Source: Solea solea (lineage: Eukaryota > Chordata > Actinopteri > Pleuronectiformes > Soleidae). Taken from it: a stretch of DNA of 64,000 nt. Shown piece by piece: positions 45,383-58,800 of this stretch. Under the pieces are notes generated by a model, which was not told the DNA's origin, did no database searches, and worked only from the letters and a program-made list of their open reading frames with translations. Made by a program: the position numbers and the translations under genes. The stretch is taken from assembly GCF_958295425.1 (NCBI RefSeq), contig NC_081149.1, forward strand, positions 4,927,194 to 4,991,193, read 5' to 3'. Each line of letters opens with the position of its first letter. The first letter of the stretch is position 1.

Positions 45383-45497
45383 TAAAGGTCCAGTGTGCAA
45401 AAAATGTATGCACAATTATTTTTTAATTATTGGATGGATTGTTCATAATAGATAATCAGCTGCACTGTGAAAGTTTTACATACTGTACCTTTAAGTA
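45383..45497. mobile_element. Short MITE of the TTTAAAGGTCCAGTGTG family
   Basis: Left TTTAAAGGTCCAGTGTGCAA and right TACTGTACCTTTAAG are imperfect inverted ends 115 bp apart. The left end matches the larger element at 61043-61946. Confidence 0.6.
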
Positions 45498-45646
45498 TTT
45501 AGCTGCACAACACTCTTATTGGGTCATGTTAAAACTCATGTAATCTCTTTAATTATGGGTTATTTTTTAACTCGATAAATGGCTGCAGAGAGAAGTGATG
45601 ATTGTGAATAATACACTGTACACAGCCATGGTTTCATTGAACAGTA

Positions 45647-45762
<116 letters not shown>

Positions 45763-45779
45763 ACATGTGGGCGTACTCT

Positions 45780-45878
45780 GGACTATACACGTCAGTCTCC
45801 TGTGTCCTTTGTTAGTGAGACACTTGTGACACACACCTGTCTGCTCACAACAGCTCTTCGCTCGTTTTAAAAAATAAG
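45780..45878 (+). other. grn: Probable non-coding exon 1 of grn
   Basis: A consensus donor ATAAG|GTAAGA occurs at 45878/45879 and the first coding exon begins exactly at its ATG after a GTGTGCAG acceptor, so a 5' UTR exon is needed upstream. The start of this exon is not defined by the sequence. Confidence 0.5.
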
Positions 45879-46322
45879 GTAAGAGCAAAAATAAACTTCT
45901 TCCTCTGTCTTTTTTTTGTCCTTGACACATTGTTACAATAATCTCTAAAGACTGTACTCTAAAAACAAAAACTATTACTACAAATTTAAGCTACTTTACA
46001 TTTTTAGTACGGCGCTTAAAATGAGTTTTGAACCATTTTGTAAAAACATCCACAGCTTATGACCTTCAGGGAAAACAAGTTTGGACAAAATGAAACTGAA
46101 AGTGTTTTTCTTTTTTCTATTTTACACATGACTTGTTCTGCAACTTCCAAAAATCAGGAACTAAACTCTTAAGGAAGTATTAAAGTCCAGGAAATAAATG
46201 AATAAACTGAATAGTTCCTGTAGGACTCGTGCAGTTTCATTGAATAATTAAAAAAAGAGTTTTAAATCACAGGTTCATGGAAATGAACTGTTTTGTGTGT
46301 TACTTCCTGTGTGTGTGTGCAG

Positions 46323-46463
46323 ATGCAGAAGTGGGTTGTGATCTGTTTGACCCTTGTGGCCCTGGCTGCTGCCGACGAGTGTCCAGATGGACGACAATGT
46401 GAAAAAGGTCAAACCTGCTGCAACGACCCCGCAAACGGATACGAGTGCTGCCCCTTTGAACAG
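46323..46463 (+). CDS. grn: grn exon 2: signal peptide and N-half of granulin 1
   Basis: 47 codons starting MQKWVVICL. It encodes the signal peptide, then [14 protein letters not shown] and ECCPFEQ. The ATG is the first codon after the acceptor. Confidence 0.93.
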
Positions 46464-49400
46464 GTAGACTTGGTTGTGTCTCGACCCATAGTTAAAGCTA
46501 AAACAAAGCTAAAAAATCACTACACTAAAACTTCTTTGCAGATTAAGGCTCTAACATAAAACATTTGTCCTTTAACTTTTATGAAGTGAAACACTGTAAA
46601 CACTGTATGTAAACACTGTGGATTTTCACTAGAAAACAGCAGTTTTAACTCATCAAAACATAGCAAAAAGAAACCAACCATTCAGCTAGCTAAACCAACA
46701 ACGCTTAAGAGATAGCCATAATTATCCTTAATTGCAAGGAAAGTATTGTAAATTATTGAATGGTAATTGAATAGAAATGTGTATTTTCCTGGAAAACAGC
46801 AATAGCTCAGTTAGCTAAACCAACAATACTTACCCCAGCTAATGCTACTAAGAGATAGCCACAATTTGACTTTGGCTAAACTAACTTATTATTCTCTATT
46901 TAACGTTTTTCTGCAGTATCAGTTTAAGCTAACATCTGATTATGTTACATCTATATATATATAGTAGTTTAAACTCTCATTTATATCAAAACTGCTAAAA
47001 AACAATCATTCGGCTAGCTTAACCAACAGAGCTCGGCCCAGCTAAAGCTAGCAAGTAATAGCCACAATTTGGAGTAAAAAGCATTTTAAATAGTTGATGG
47101 AAAGAACACGTTTGTAATGTCAAGGTTTTGTCAAAGGTTAGTTTTTTTATGGTCAAAATTACATCCAACAAGGCATAAATTGTTCTTATTATCTAATTCA
47201 TTTGCTAGAATTTACGACCTTTCAGGCTTAAATCTTTAAAACCATTATTACTCTGCAATGAAAGAACATCATATCGAGATAATGCTGTTTAACTTAATAA
47301 ACTTTGTCTATCACACGGTAAAATATGCATGTTGCGTGAGATAACCGCCTTCTTGTACTAGAATAAAATAAATAATGGGGGGTGATACAGTGGTTCCATT
47401 CATTTCTCTGTGGTGTTTGACTAGTTTATGAGCCAGATAAAAAGCCAAGGCTTTATTAGTCTGTGTGATAGCCGCTTTCAAACTTTTGGTAGTCAAAGTC
47501 TTCGTACTACTCTTGTATCTTTAGGCTGAATGCTGTGCAGATCACACTCATTGCTGTCCTGCGGGCACAGTCTGCAATTCAGGCAAATCCAGCTGTGTGA
47601 ACTCCACAGTGTCCATCCCATGGGTGGAAAGAGCCAATGTTGAGCTGCCGAAACGCTCCAAAGTAAGAATAATAGACATAACATCTGCTGCAATGCTACC
47701 TACATATGAGCACAGGTGAAGTGTAGTAAATGTTGTACCTCTTTTTCCTCCCCACTCTGTCCCTGCAGTCCTTCAGAATGATCAAGCCATACATGGGGGA
47801 GGACGAAGACAACATCTGTCCTGATCAGTCACGATGCCCTCCCGAGTTTTCATGTCTGACGGCCTTGAGAGGGTTTGGCTGTTGCCCTATAGCTCAGGTA
47901 ATCAACATATAAGTAGATACCCAACAAATCTCTGAGATTGTCAGTGTTTGAAGTGGGCCAGTACTGTCCCTAGGGTTCCCAAGGGTCCTTGAAATCCTTG
48001 AAAGTTTGTGAATTCAAATTCAGCCACTAAGGTCCAACTCTCTGGAACTCTCCGCCTCATGACGTGTGCTACCACCGCATCTTCTTTTAACAGCAAACTT
48101 CAAACACATTTGTTTTCTCGAGCTGTTCTGAGTACAGTTTTATCAGCTTTTTAATTGTTATCCAGTTGTTTCACTTGACAGAAGAAAAACCGACGTCTTG
48201 GAAGTGTGAGAAATTTGCAGCTTGGTTTTGCAGACACAGCATTTTGTGCAGTGCAGTTAACACTGACGCACTGATTCTCAACAAAAGAAATCCAGCATTT
48301 CATCTGACCTGCCACCTGAGTTATTCTTGATTTCCTGACCTCCAACAGGGAGTCCCCTGCTCGGATGGAAAACACTGCTGTCCAGTGGGTCGCCACTGCA
48401 GCGCAGACAGCCGCTCCTGCACCAGACAAGGTGAGACTCCTGTTCTAACGTCCACAGTGTGTAACTGAACAGAGTGGACAAGTGTGTGTTGTATGATGAA
48501 TGGCCAGTGGACACCTATAGTGGGAATGAATGAATGAATGAATTTTATTTCAGTTTTTATTTCAGTTGGTTCTTCAACGCTCATTTTGTCCAAACTGGCA
48601 CAATTTATCGAATAACCCAGAATATCAGCAACAATGCCACAAAACCAAAATTAAAATGTTTTGCAAAACAAAACAATAACAGTACACAATAATCCTTAAT
48701 GTACATGATCTTAACCCATAATTCTGAATAGAGACCTAAACAAGTGTAACTCACAATTTTTGAATTTTAAATCCCTGAGCTCCTTCCATAGTATTTTTTG
48801 TTCTCATTGTATAATTTTCAAATAGAAACATCCCTTTTAAATAAAAAAAAAAATCCTTCTCTCAATTTAAATTTATTGCAAATACAGAGTGGAAGGCTTC
48901 TTTTCACAACAAACATATTTTAGATACACAATCATTTGTGTTATTTTAATACCTCCTAATTTACATTTTTTATGATAAGGACTGATGTTAGTTATAAAAT
49001 CATCTTTTTGATGGAGGTGTTTAAGTGCTGCTGTTTATACTGATGGGACATTTTTGGCACTTAAGGTGTAAGTGATCTGCAGTCTAGACTTGTTAATTGG
49101 TAGTAATGCATGACAGTGGATAACAATGACGTGGAGCACCACAAGGCTCCAGTCTCGGCCCTTTTCTGTTGAGCATTTTGGTGAAACCAGAACATGTTCC
49201 TGCTGTGGTGTTTCAGCAGAGCCTGTGACGACTGTTTTGTGCAGCGATGGCGTGTCAGAGTGTCCACTTCAAACCACCTGCTGCGAAAGTCCAGAGGGCA
49301 AGTGGGGATGCTGCCCTATGCCGAAGGTAGATTATGTTACATTTATGTTACATTTATGGTTGAACACGTATCGCTAATGCTCCTCCATAACACAAGTAAG

Positions 49401-52400
49401 ATAAAAATACGAATGAATATAAAGTCAAATGATAGATTTGCATGTCACGCCGGGACGCTCCAGTTATTGTGACTTTATGGTGTCTTATCCTGCGTATGTG
49501 TGTCTCAGGCTGTGTGCTGTGAGGACAAGCTGCACTGCTGCCCTGAAGGGACATCATGTGATGTCCAAAACAGCAAATGTATTTCTTTAAACACCAAAAA
49601 TGAGACGCCGATGTGGGCCAAACTCCCAGCCCGCATAAGAGCAGAGTGGGAAATCAAGAAAGGTCACATTTCTGGTTTTCCACTTAGTTCCTCATTCTGT
49701 GGAATTTAATGTCTTTAACCTAAGTGTGGTTCCACTTTCAGAAGCTGGTCAAGTGAGAGCTGCAGAAAAATCCCCCGAAGTCATGGCAGTGAAGAAAGTT
49801 CCCCCTTCACAGCAGGAAGGATCTGTGTCATCTGTCACTAAGGAGAATAAAGGTACATAAAACCATCATGCACACACTTAACACAGTCTGAGATACAAAT
49901 TCAGTTCTCTTTTTCTGTCAGGTGTTTTGCTTTCCATTGGGGTTTAATCCTGACACGATTAAACAAAAGTCGAAAATTAAAGTAACAGTTCCGGTACACA
50001 TACTGTCATCAGATCTGTGCACACCCCAGCTGTCGTGAAACAGGAAAAACTGATTTTAGCCATAACCAGGACCGGCAAAACCTTTTTAGATACACAATAT
50101 CAGGACATTTTTATACATTTTTATGTTTTTATGATTAGGACTGATGTTAGATATACAATCAACTCATTTGAGGTGGGGAAAAAAGCCAGTTTTTTTAAAG
50201 TTGCGGTTTATACTGATGGGACATTTTTGGCACTTAAGGTACTAAGAGTGAGTAAGTGATCAGCAGTCTAGACTTGTTAACTGGTAGTTACCCATGACAG
50301 TGGATAAAGCACCCCAAGGCACCATTTCGGCTCCACTAGCCACTTAAAAACATTCTTTCACCCATCATGATTATTGTCATCTTTTAATCAAGGTAACGAC
50401 GTCCCCTGCAACGACACAGTCGCATGTGAAGACGGCACCACATGCTGTAAGACCAAAGATGGCGGCTGGGCATGCTGTCCTTTGCCAGAGGTACGACACT
50501 TCTGTCTTGTGGACCTGTGTGACGCGGTTGTGTTTGGTTTCATCTCCAGTCGATGAGCAGATGGTTGTGTCTTTAAGGAACAACTGCAGCTCCAGTTTGG
50601 ACCAGAACCAGAAAGATCATAGATAATTTCTCCAGTTTTTAAGTCTTTACACTGGTTCCCAGTCAGCTTCAGAACAGAATTTAAAGTTCTGGTACTGGTC
50701 CACATGCTCACCAATGGTTGTGAATACATGAATTGTATTATTATTGTAATGTCTGAGAAAACACTGGACCCAAGAGCACGATTCAGAGTGTCCTAAAAAG
50801 GTTTTTATTTAAAGTAAAAAACCTAAGCGGCAAACAAAGGTGTAAACTAACTGAGGGAGGGAGGTCCAGAAAAACCTCTGGCATAAGTTGCAGGCAAGAG
50901 TCTTAGGCAGAGCAAAACTGGCAGGACGAGAGCAGGACATGTGGCACGACAATCTGACAGAGGGTGAATGAGAATGGGTTGTATTTGTAAGGGAGGCTGA
51001 TGAGGATAATGAGGGCCAGGTGTGGAAGTGGGCGGGGAGACTCAGGTGAGTGGAATGAGGTGATTGCAGGGCTGACGTGAGTGACAAGATCTGCAATGAC
51101 AAGAGAGTTAGTGAGGGCAGATCAACACAGGGGAAAATAAACAAGACAGTCCCTAAGCAGGTGACCCCGTGACAATTATAGAATATAAACCTACTAATGA
51201 GATTGACTCAGGTCAGATGTTTTGAATTTTGCACTGTACTTGTGGAAGACAGACTCCAGTTTTGATCTGTATTTTGAAAAAATGTTACCAGTGTATGACT
51301 GATTTTTATTTTTTGTATGTATTTCAGGCTGTTTGCTGTGACGACTTCATACACTGCTGCCCGAAAGGTTCGACATGCGACCTACCTGCACAGAGCTGTG
51401 ACGAAGGCACGCGCTCTGTGCCGTGGTTGGAGAAGAAACCTGCTCAAGCCAGACAGAGTGTAAAGGTGGAGGACGTTCCGTGTGACTCCGCCACCAGTTG
51501 TCCAGACAACACCACATGCTGTAAAACCAAAGAAGGGGGCTGGGCGTGCTGTCCTATACCAGAGGTAGTTGCTCTAGTGAATAACTTTTAAACATAAATA
51601 AAAGTCAGTTGTATTCAAACCATTGTCAGATGAGGTCATATGATGTTGACTAAGTCCATCAGCTCCACACTATTGGGGAGTTTTTTGCTTTCAAAGTTTT
51701 GGCGAACAGTGAAGAAGGTCCTGGAATCTGTGATGAGTTCATTTGAAGAAAATGTATTTGAATAAATGTTCTTGATCAAGGAGAACACAGGCAACATCTA
51801 GACAGGCATGTACACAGCCTGATGCTACCTCCAGTCCTTAAAATTACACATTTGTCTAATGACCTTTGACATATTTCTGTAGCATCGCGGAGGTAAAAAC
51901 CAGGCTCTGATTGGCTTCTTACTGGCAATGAATAACATAATAATAATACACAAGAGCTTTCTCTTGGAGCCAAACTTGAAACAAGCTAAGTTTGTACAAT
52001 CACATGTTCTCCTAACAACTGGACTGAACTAGCAATGGCTCTATATTGGCAGTTTGACGGAATTCACACTTCTTGTTCCCGTCTGTCCCTGCACTGCTGC
52101 TGTATACACACAAACGATCCCTCAGTCTGGTCTAATAGTTTTGCTTGATTATGTTTCACATGAACCAACAACAAGAAAAAACAACAAAGGTTATGAACTG
52201 CAGACATTTAGCTCCAAGAACTCTCAAAGAAGTAAATACATAAAGCGGTATTTTGAAAGGTGTTGCCGTTTTGTCAATGATTTATTTTTTCTATTTGATT
52301 GTATGTTTTTCAGGCTGTTTGCTGTGACGATTTCATACACTGCTGTCCAAAAGGTATGACATGTGACGTGCCTGCACAGAGCTGTGACGAAGGCACGTAC

Positions 52401-55400
52401 TCTGTGCCGTGGTTGGAGAAGAAACCTGCTGTGACCAGACAGAGTGTACAGGTGGAGGACGTCCCATGTGACTCCGCCACCAGTTGTCCAGACACCACCA
52501 CATGCTGTAAAACCAAAGATGGCGGCTGGGCGTGCTGTCCGCTACCAGAGGTACGACAGTTAAAAGTGTAGCGCTTTAACTACCACTTCATCCTCCACAT
52601 GAGGGTCACGAGGGGCTGGAGCCAAACCCAGCTGACACAGAGGCCGGAACACACCCTGGACAGGTTGCCAGTCCATCGCAGGACAAACCTATACACCTGT
52701 GGTCAGTTTAGAGTGTCCAATTTACCTCTGCATGTTTTGGGGAGGACACCGGAGAAAACCAGTGGGTGCACACAGGGAGAAAGGTCCTCGGTCAAACTGG
52801 GAACCGAATGCCGTGACCTTCTTGCCGTGATCTTCTTGCCGTGATCTTCCCCTTTCATGCTTCACTGACATGCAGATTTGGGGAGCAGGCAAATTGGATG
52901 CTCTAAATTGACTGTAGGTGTGAGTGTGAGCATGGATGGTTGTTTGTTTCTATGTGTCTCTGTTATAGACTGGCGACCTGTCCAGGGTGTACCCTGCCTT
53001 TCACTCCTATGTCAGCTGGGATTGGCAACCTTGTTTTGGAGGATGAAGCGATCAAAGATGAGAGTGGTGGAAGACAGGAGACACTGGGAAAGAGAATGGG
53101 CACCAAATTCATCCTTTCCTTCCTTTTGATTTTGTTTTTCAGGCTGTTTGCTGTGACGACTTCATACACTGCTGCCCGAAAGGTTCGACATGCGACCTAC
53201 CTGCACAGAGCTGTGACGATGGCACGCACTCTGTGCCGTGGTTGGAGAAAAAACCTGCTCTCACCAGACAGAGCGTAAAGGTGGAGGACGTCCCATGTGA
53301 CTCCGCCACCAGTTGTCCAGACAACACAACATGCTGTAAAACCAAAGAAGGGGGCTGGGCTTGCTGTCCTATACCAGAGGTACTCACACAGAGCAACAAG
53401 TACACTGACGATTTCTTATTACCCTTTAATCCCAGTTAGCTAAGAGAGTCTACCATTCCATGTGTAGCTTACCTGGGACTCATCCTCACTGGTATTTGCT
53501 TTATTTTTAATTATTTGGGGTTAAGATCAAGTTAAGGTCATTTTATTAATCCTTGTTGGGAAATGTGTCCCTTGCATTTTACCCATCCTCTGCTACAAAC
53601 CTTCCTTCTATAGAACTAGGAGCAATGGGCAGCCACTGAGCAGGGCCAACTCCAGATGTGTCAGTGCCTTGGTCCGGGGGACTGGCAGGAAGGATTATTA
53701 CCCTAACACATTTTTTATGGTATGGGGAAACAGGAACCCGGACCTGGAGAGAACATGTAAACCCAACACAGAGGACCTGGGACAGTCCCTCATCCAAACC
53801 CTGGTCTGTCCTAGTGGTGTTAGTACTAACCACACTGCATAAAGTTAAGCCTTGCTCAGTGTTTCCCCTTGAATTTCTTTTAGCACCGGTGCTGTTGTGC
53901 CAGTATCCATGATGAGGCCAGTCCACATTCATATAAGTCATAACTTTAATTTAAATTGCCCTTGAAAAGGAAGGATCATCGTAATGCAATATACTTTGAC
54001 CTCCTGTGCAATGACATCATCATGAACTTGATACTATGGCCTCATAACTTTCTATTCTACGATTTCATAATACACTATTGGATGATACATCGCTGCTAGT
54101 TCTACTGGCAGTTGCTGGCGTAACTTGTGAAGACCAAATTGTAGTCGTTGAACTGCACCAACTGGCGGTTGAGACACTTGTAGCCCATGAGTTTCTTGTC
54201 TGAAGAAAAGACACTGCGACATTTGGACTTTTGATTAACAAAGAGGGTCGTCACAAACTTCCCTGGCTTGAACAAATCCACCACCTTCCTCACCAAATTA
54301 TCAAAAGATCTTGCAGAGAGGTTGGTTTCGAAGCTAACATAAGAGAACTCTGCCTCAGGAGTGATGTGGATAGTCCAGTAAGTCCCATCACTCTTCATTC
54401 CATTCATTGAGTATCCACAAGGGTTGAACATCGCGGCATCGATCACAGAACCTGGTATCAGGTCACAAATTCCACTCATGCGAGTGACATCTCTTGCCGA
54501 AACTTGATCTTTCATGTAGAACTGGTCCATAATGGTTGGATCAAGGTCACTCATCAGAACTTCGAGTGTCTGATCTGCATACTTGTTTTTCCAGTGCTCT
54601 GGTAGGTCCAGGGTAAAAAGGTACCAGCAGTCAGAGTTCAAAGGCCCCATACAGTAGGCTGTACCATTTGGGAAAATCTGGATGAGAAAGTCCACTTCCT
54701 CCTGGAAGTTTTGATGAGGGAACTCCTGCTGAGATGGCTTCACAAAGTTCTTGCGGGAGTAGAAAATGTTCTCCACAGCACTGAAGGCACAGTACTGCCT
54801 TGCCAAATCCAGCAGAGGGTTTAGTGCTTGTAGCAAGAGGGTGGTTCCGCACGTCTTCAGGATAAAACGTGTCTTGGAGACAAACATGCTGCTCTCACTG
54901 AGTATATAAGCTTCCAGTTTGTCAGTCTTTGTCACACTGATGATCAAGCAATGCACATTCTTCAAAAGTTTGTCCCACTCAAACCTGGGGATGGTGCGGA
55001 GGTCCCCGGTTCCTTCGGTCTCATCATGTTGAGAGAACCACACCTCCAACAGCTTCTCAGTCCCCTCAAAGAAATGTGCATTGTACTCTTCCATGCTGAG
55101 GCAACAGACACCCAACGAAATGTTGGATATGTTTGTATTCTTAAATCCAGTCCTAAAATTTGCTGCGTATTCGCTTTGTTATGTCTTCCCTTTGACAGAG
55201 AATACAATTTGTGGGCGCTAGCTAACATCGGCAGCCATATTGTGTAAAGTACTAAAATGCAGATGCCGTAGTGGTTTTATGTGCAAGTCACAGTAGCTTC
55301 CGTCTTATGGTCAGCGAGTACCTTTGGCCAGGAGACACTTAGCTTTCCTAATGCTACGCATTTTCCTTTTAAGTCATAAATCTTTCATACCTCATGGCGC

Positions 55401-55805
55401 TAGCTATGAGGTCATAACCTGCGATAAACATTGTACAATGACAGGGAATTTTCTATAGGAGAAAAGATCAAAGACAGATTTATTAAAGCTGCAGGACGGG
55501 TGTATCTGAAAAAGCCCAGAACACTTCACCATGGAGGCGTCCAGGAGGAATCCTAACCAGATCTGCCCCCATCGTGCTCCTCTTGATGGAGGAGCAAGAC
55601 ACCCTGCGGAGGAAACCCATTGTGGACGCTTGTATCCACAATCTTGTTCTTTCAGTCACTACCAGAGCCGGCCCAAGGCATAAGCGAACTAAGTGGCTGC
55701 TTAGGACCCCGTGACCACCAGGAGCAATTCCCTTTAAAAAAAAAAAACAGCGAAACGTAGTGAATTTAAGTTGAAATTTTAGTTGGAGTAAAAACAGAGC
55801 AGCCC

Positions 55806-55844
<39 letters not shown>

Positions 55845-58800
55845 AAGTGGCCTGCTGCTCGGTCCTGTCATGTTGTACATTGCTGTTTTATTTGGTCGCA
55901 TTCGTGTGTGTGTTTGTTACTACAGCGAGGATGTCGATATGGCTCTGCTTACTCACATGAAAAGAAAAAAGTCAACTTTTATGTTGCGTGTGTGATGCTG
56001 TGGAAGTGTTTGTGGTAGTGGGGATGGGAGGACACGGCAGGCTGTGGGGAAAGATAAATCCAGCCTCTTCTTCTTCTACTACTTTTCCGTCAAAAAATCG
56101 CTCTTTCATTGTCTCCGTTACCGCCTAAGTTTCCCTTTTGAATTTGCACCATGCCCCACCCCACCAATTTCCATTCATTCGTTGACAGTTTTCTAAAAAC
56201 ATCACATCCTAGATCTGAATGAATGTAGTGTGTGGCCTCCACGTGCCTGTATGACCTCCCTACAATGCCTGGGCATGCTCCTGATGAGGTGGCAGATGGT
56301 CTCCTCCCAGACCTGGACTAAAGCATCCGCCAACTGCTGGACAGTCTGTGGTGTAACGTGGCGTTGGTGGATGGAGCGAGACATGATGTCCCAGATGTGC
56401 TCAATTGGATTCAGGTCTGGGGAACGGGCGGGCCAGTCCATAGCATCAATGCCTTCGTCTTGCAGGAACTGCTGACACACTCCAGCCACATGAGGTCTAG
56501 CATTGTCTTGCATTAGGAGGAACCCAGGGACAACCGCACCAGCATATGGTCTCACAAGGGGTCTGAGGATCTCATCTCGGTACCTAATGGCAGTCAGGCT
56601 ACCTCTGGCCAGCACATGGAGGGCTGTGCGGCCTCCCAAAGAAATGCCACCCCACACCTGCCACCCCATTACTGACCCACTGCCAAACCGGTCAGGCTGG
56701 AGGATGTTGCAGGCAGAAGAACGTTCTCCACGGTGTCTCCAGACTCGTCACGTCACGTCTGTCACATGTGCTCAGTGTGAACCTGCTTTCATCTGTGAAG
56801 AGCACAGGGCGCCAGTGGCGAATTTGCCAATCTTGGTGTTCTCTGGCAAATGCCAAACGTCCTGCACGGTTTTGGGCTGTAAGCACAACCCCCACCTGTG
56901 GACGTCGGGCCCTCATACCACCCTCATGGAGTCTGTTTCTGACCGTTTGAGCAGACACATGCACATTTGTGGCCTGCTGGAGGTCATTTTGCAGGGCTCT
57001 GGCAGTGCTCCTCCTGTTCCTCCTTGCACAAAAGCGGTCCTGCTGCTGGGTTGTTGCCCCCCTACGGCCTCCTCCACGTCTCCTGATGTACTGGCCTGTC
57101 TCCTGGTACTGCCTCCATGCTCTGGACACTACGCTGACAGACACAGCAAACCTTCTTGCCACAGCTCACATTGATGTGCCATCCTGGATGAGCTGCACTA
57201 CCTGAGCCCTTGTGTGGGTTGTAGACTCCGTCTCATGCTACCACTAGAGTGAGAGCACCGCCAGCATTCAAAAGTGACCAAAACATCAGCCAGACAGCAT
57301 AGGAACTGAAGGTGGTCTGTGGTCACCACCTGCAGAACCACTCCTTTATTGGGGGTGTCTTGCTAATTGCCTATAATTTCCACCTGTTGTCTATTCCATT
57401 TGCACAACAGCATGTGAAATTGATTGTCAATCAGTGTTGCTTCCTAAGTGGACAGTTTGATTTCACAGAAGTGTGATTGACTTGGAGTTACATTGTGTTG
57501 TTTAAGTGTTCCCTTTATTTTTTTGAGCAGTGTATAAGACCTTTAGTCGTATCATTCCAATCCAAATGCCAAAGCTGCTTCTGCAAACTTTGTCACAGTA
57601 CTGTACATCCAACATTTACTGACTGTTACTGTTTTGGTACATAAGGCGGTGTGCTGCGACGACCACGAACACTGCTGCCCCGCTGGCACCACCTGTGACC
57701 TGGCCACCCTCAGCTGTAAGGAGTCCTCTGGCAGTGGCTCCACCACACCCATGAAAAAGAAGTTGCCCGCATTCGTGACACCGGCCCCGACCACAGCGGT
57801 CACTACGAGCACGGGTCAGGGAACAAACACGATGCAAACAGAAGAGAAGGAGGAGGAAGAAGTCAGGAACCAGTGTGACACCCACACCAGCTGCCCTAAA
57901 TTCACCACCTGCTGCTTCATGGCTTCGTCTCAGTCATGGGGCTGTTGCCCTCTGCCGGAGGTGAGACACACATATTTTATTCATGAATAAAGTGATTGTT
58001 GGATAATTATCAAAAGTGTCGTCCACGTCTCTATATTTAAATATGACGACACTGTGCGGCTCCAAATTTGGCAGAAAATTCTTCTTTTTGGTGAATTTTC
58101 TTGTCACAGAGGTAACGCTTGCTCTGAGGAACAGGTGCTTATCTCTAAGTGCAGTGTCATATTCTCGGGTCACACTTTAGCCTGAACATTAATATTTCAT
58201 TGTTTTTCATGTCTGGGTGTAATTTTGTGCCATGGCAGATGAAAAAAGGGAAGTAAAAAAACAAAAAAAAGGAAGTGTGAATGATGTGAAAGTAGCACTT
58301 CTTTATCTCACTTCTTCTCTGCAGGCGGTGTGCTGCACCGACGGGAGTTTCTGCTGCCCCGCCCAGTACACGTGCAATGAGGGTAAGAGGTCCTGCGTTA
58401 AAGGAGAAGTGGTGATCCCGTGGTACACGAAGCTTCCAGCCACCACCACCTCCATCGTCAGCGTCGAGGCCGATCGCAACTCGGTGCAGTGTGACGTTCT
58501 AAACAAGTGTCCTGAGCGCAGCACCTGCTGCCGCCTGTTCACAGGCGCGTGGGGCTGCTGTCCACTGCAGAATGTGAGCATTCTCTGTGTGTGTGTGTGT
58601 GCGTGTGTGTGTGTGTGTTCCACAGTCTTGTATAAAGTGCGTTAAAGGGATACTTGAGTAAAAGTACAAGTATGTTACCAGAAAATTACTTTGGTAGAAG
58701 TGGAAGTCACTTTCTACAATAGAGAGAAGGAGGCAAGGAGACAAGAACAGAACCTAGATGAGGATCAAAAGGAAGAGACTTGGCAGTGTAGGAGTTCTCT

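Noticed and set aside
54102..55115. 337-residue version of the AdoMet decarboxylase frame
   Set aside because: The extra seven codons start at TTG; the first ATG at 55094 matches the family start.
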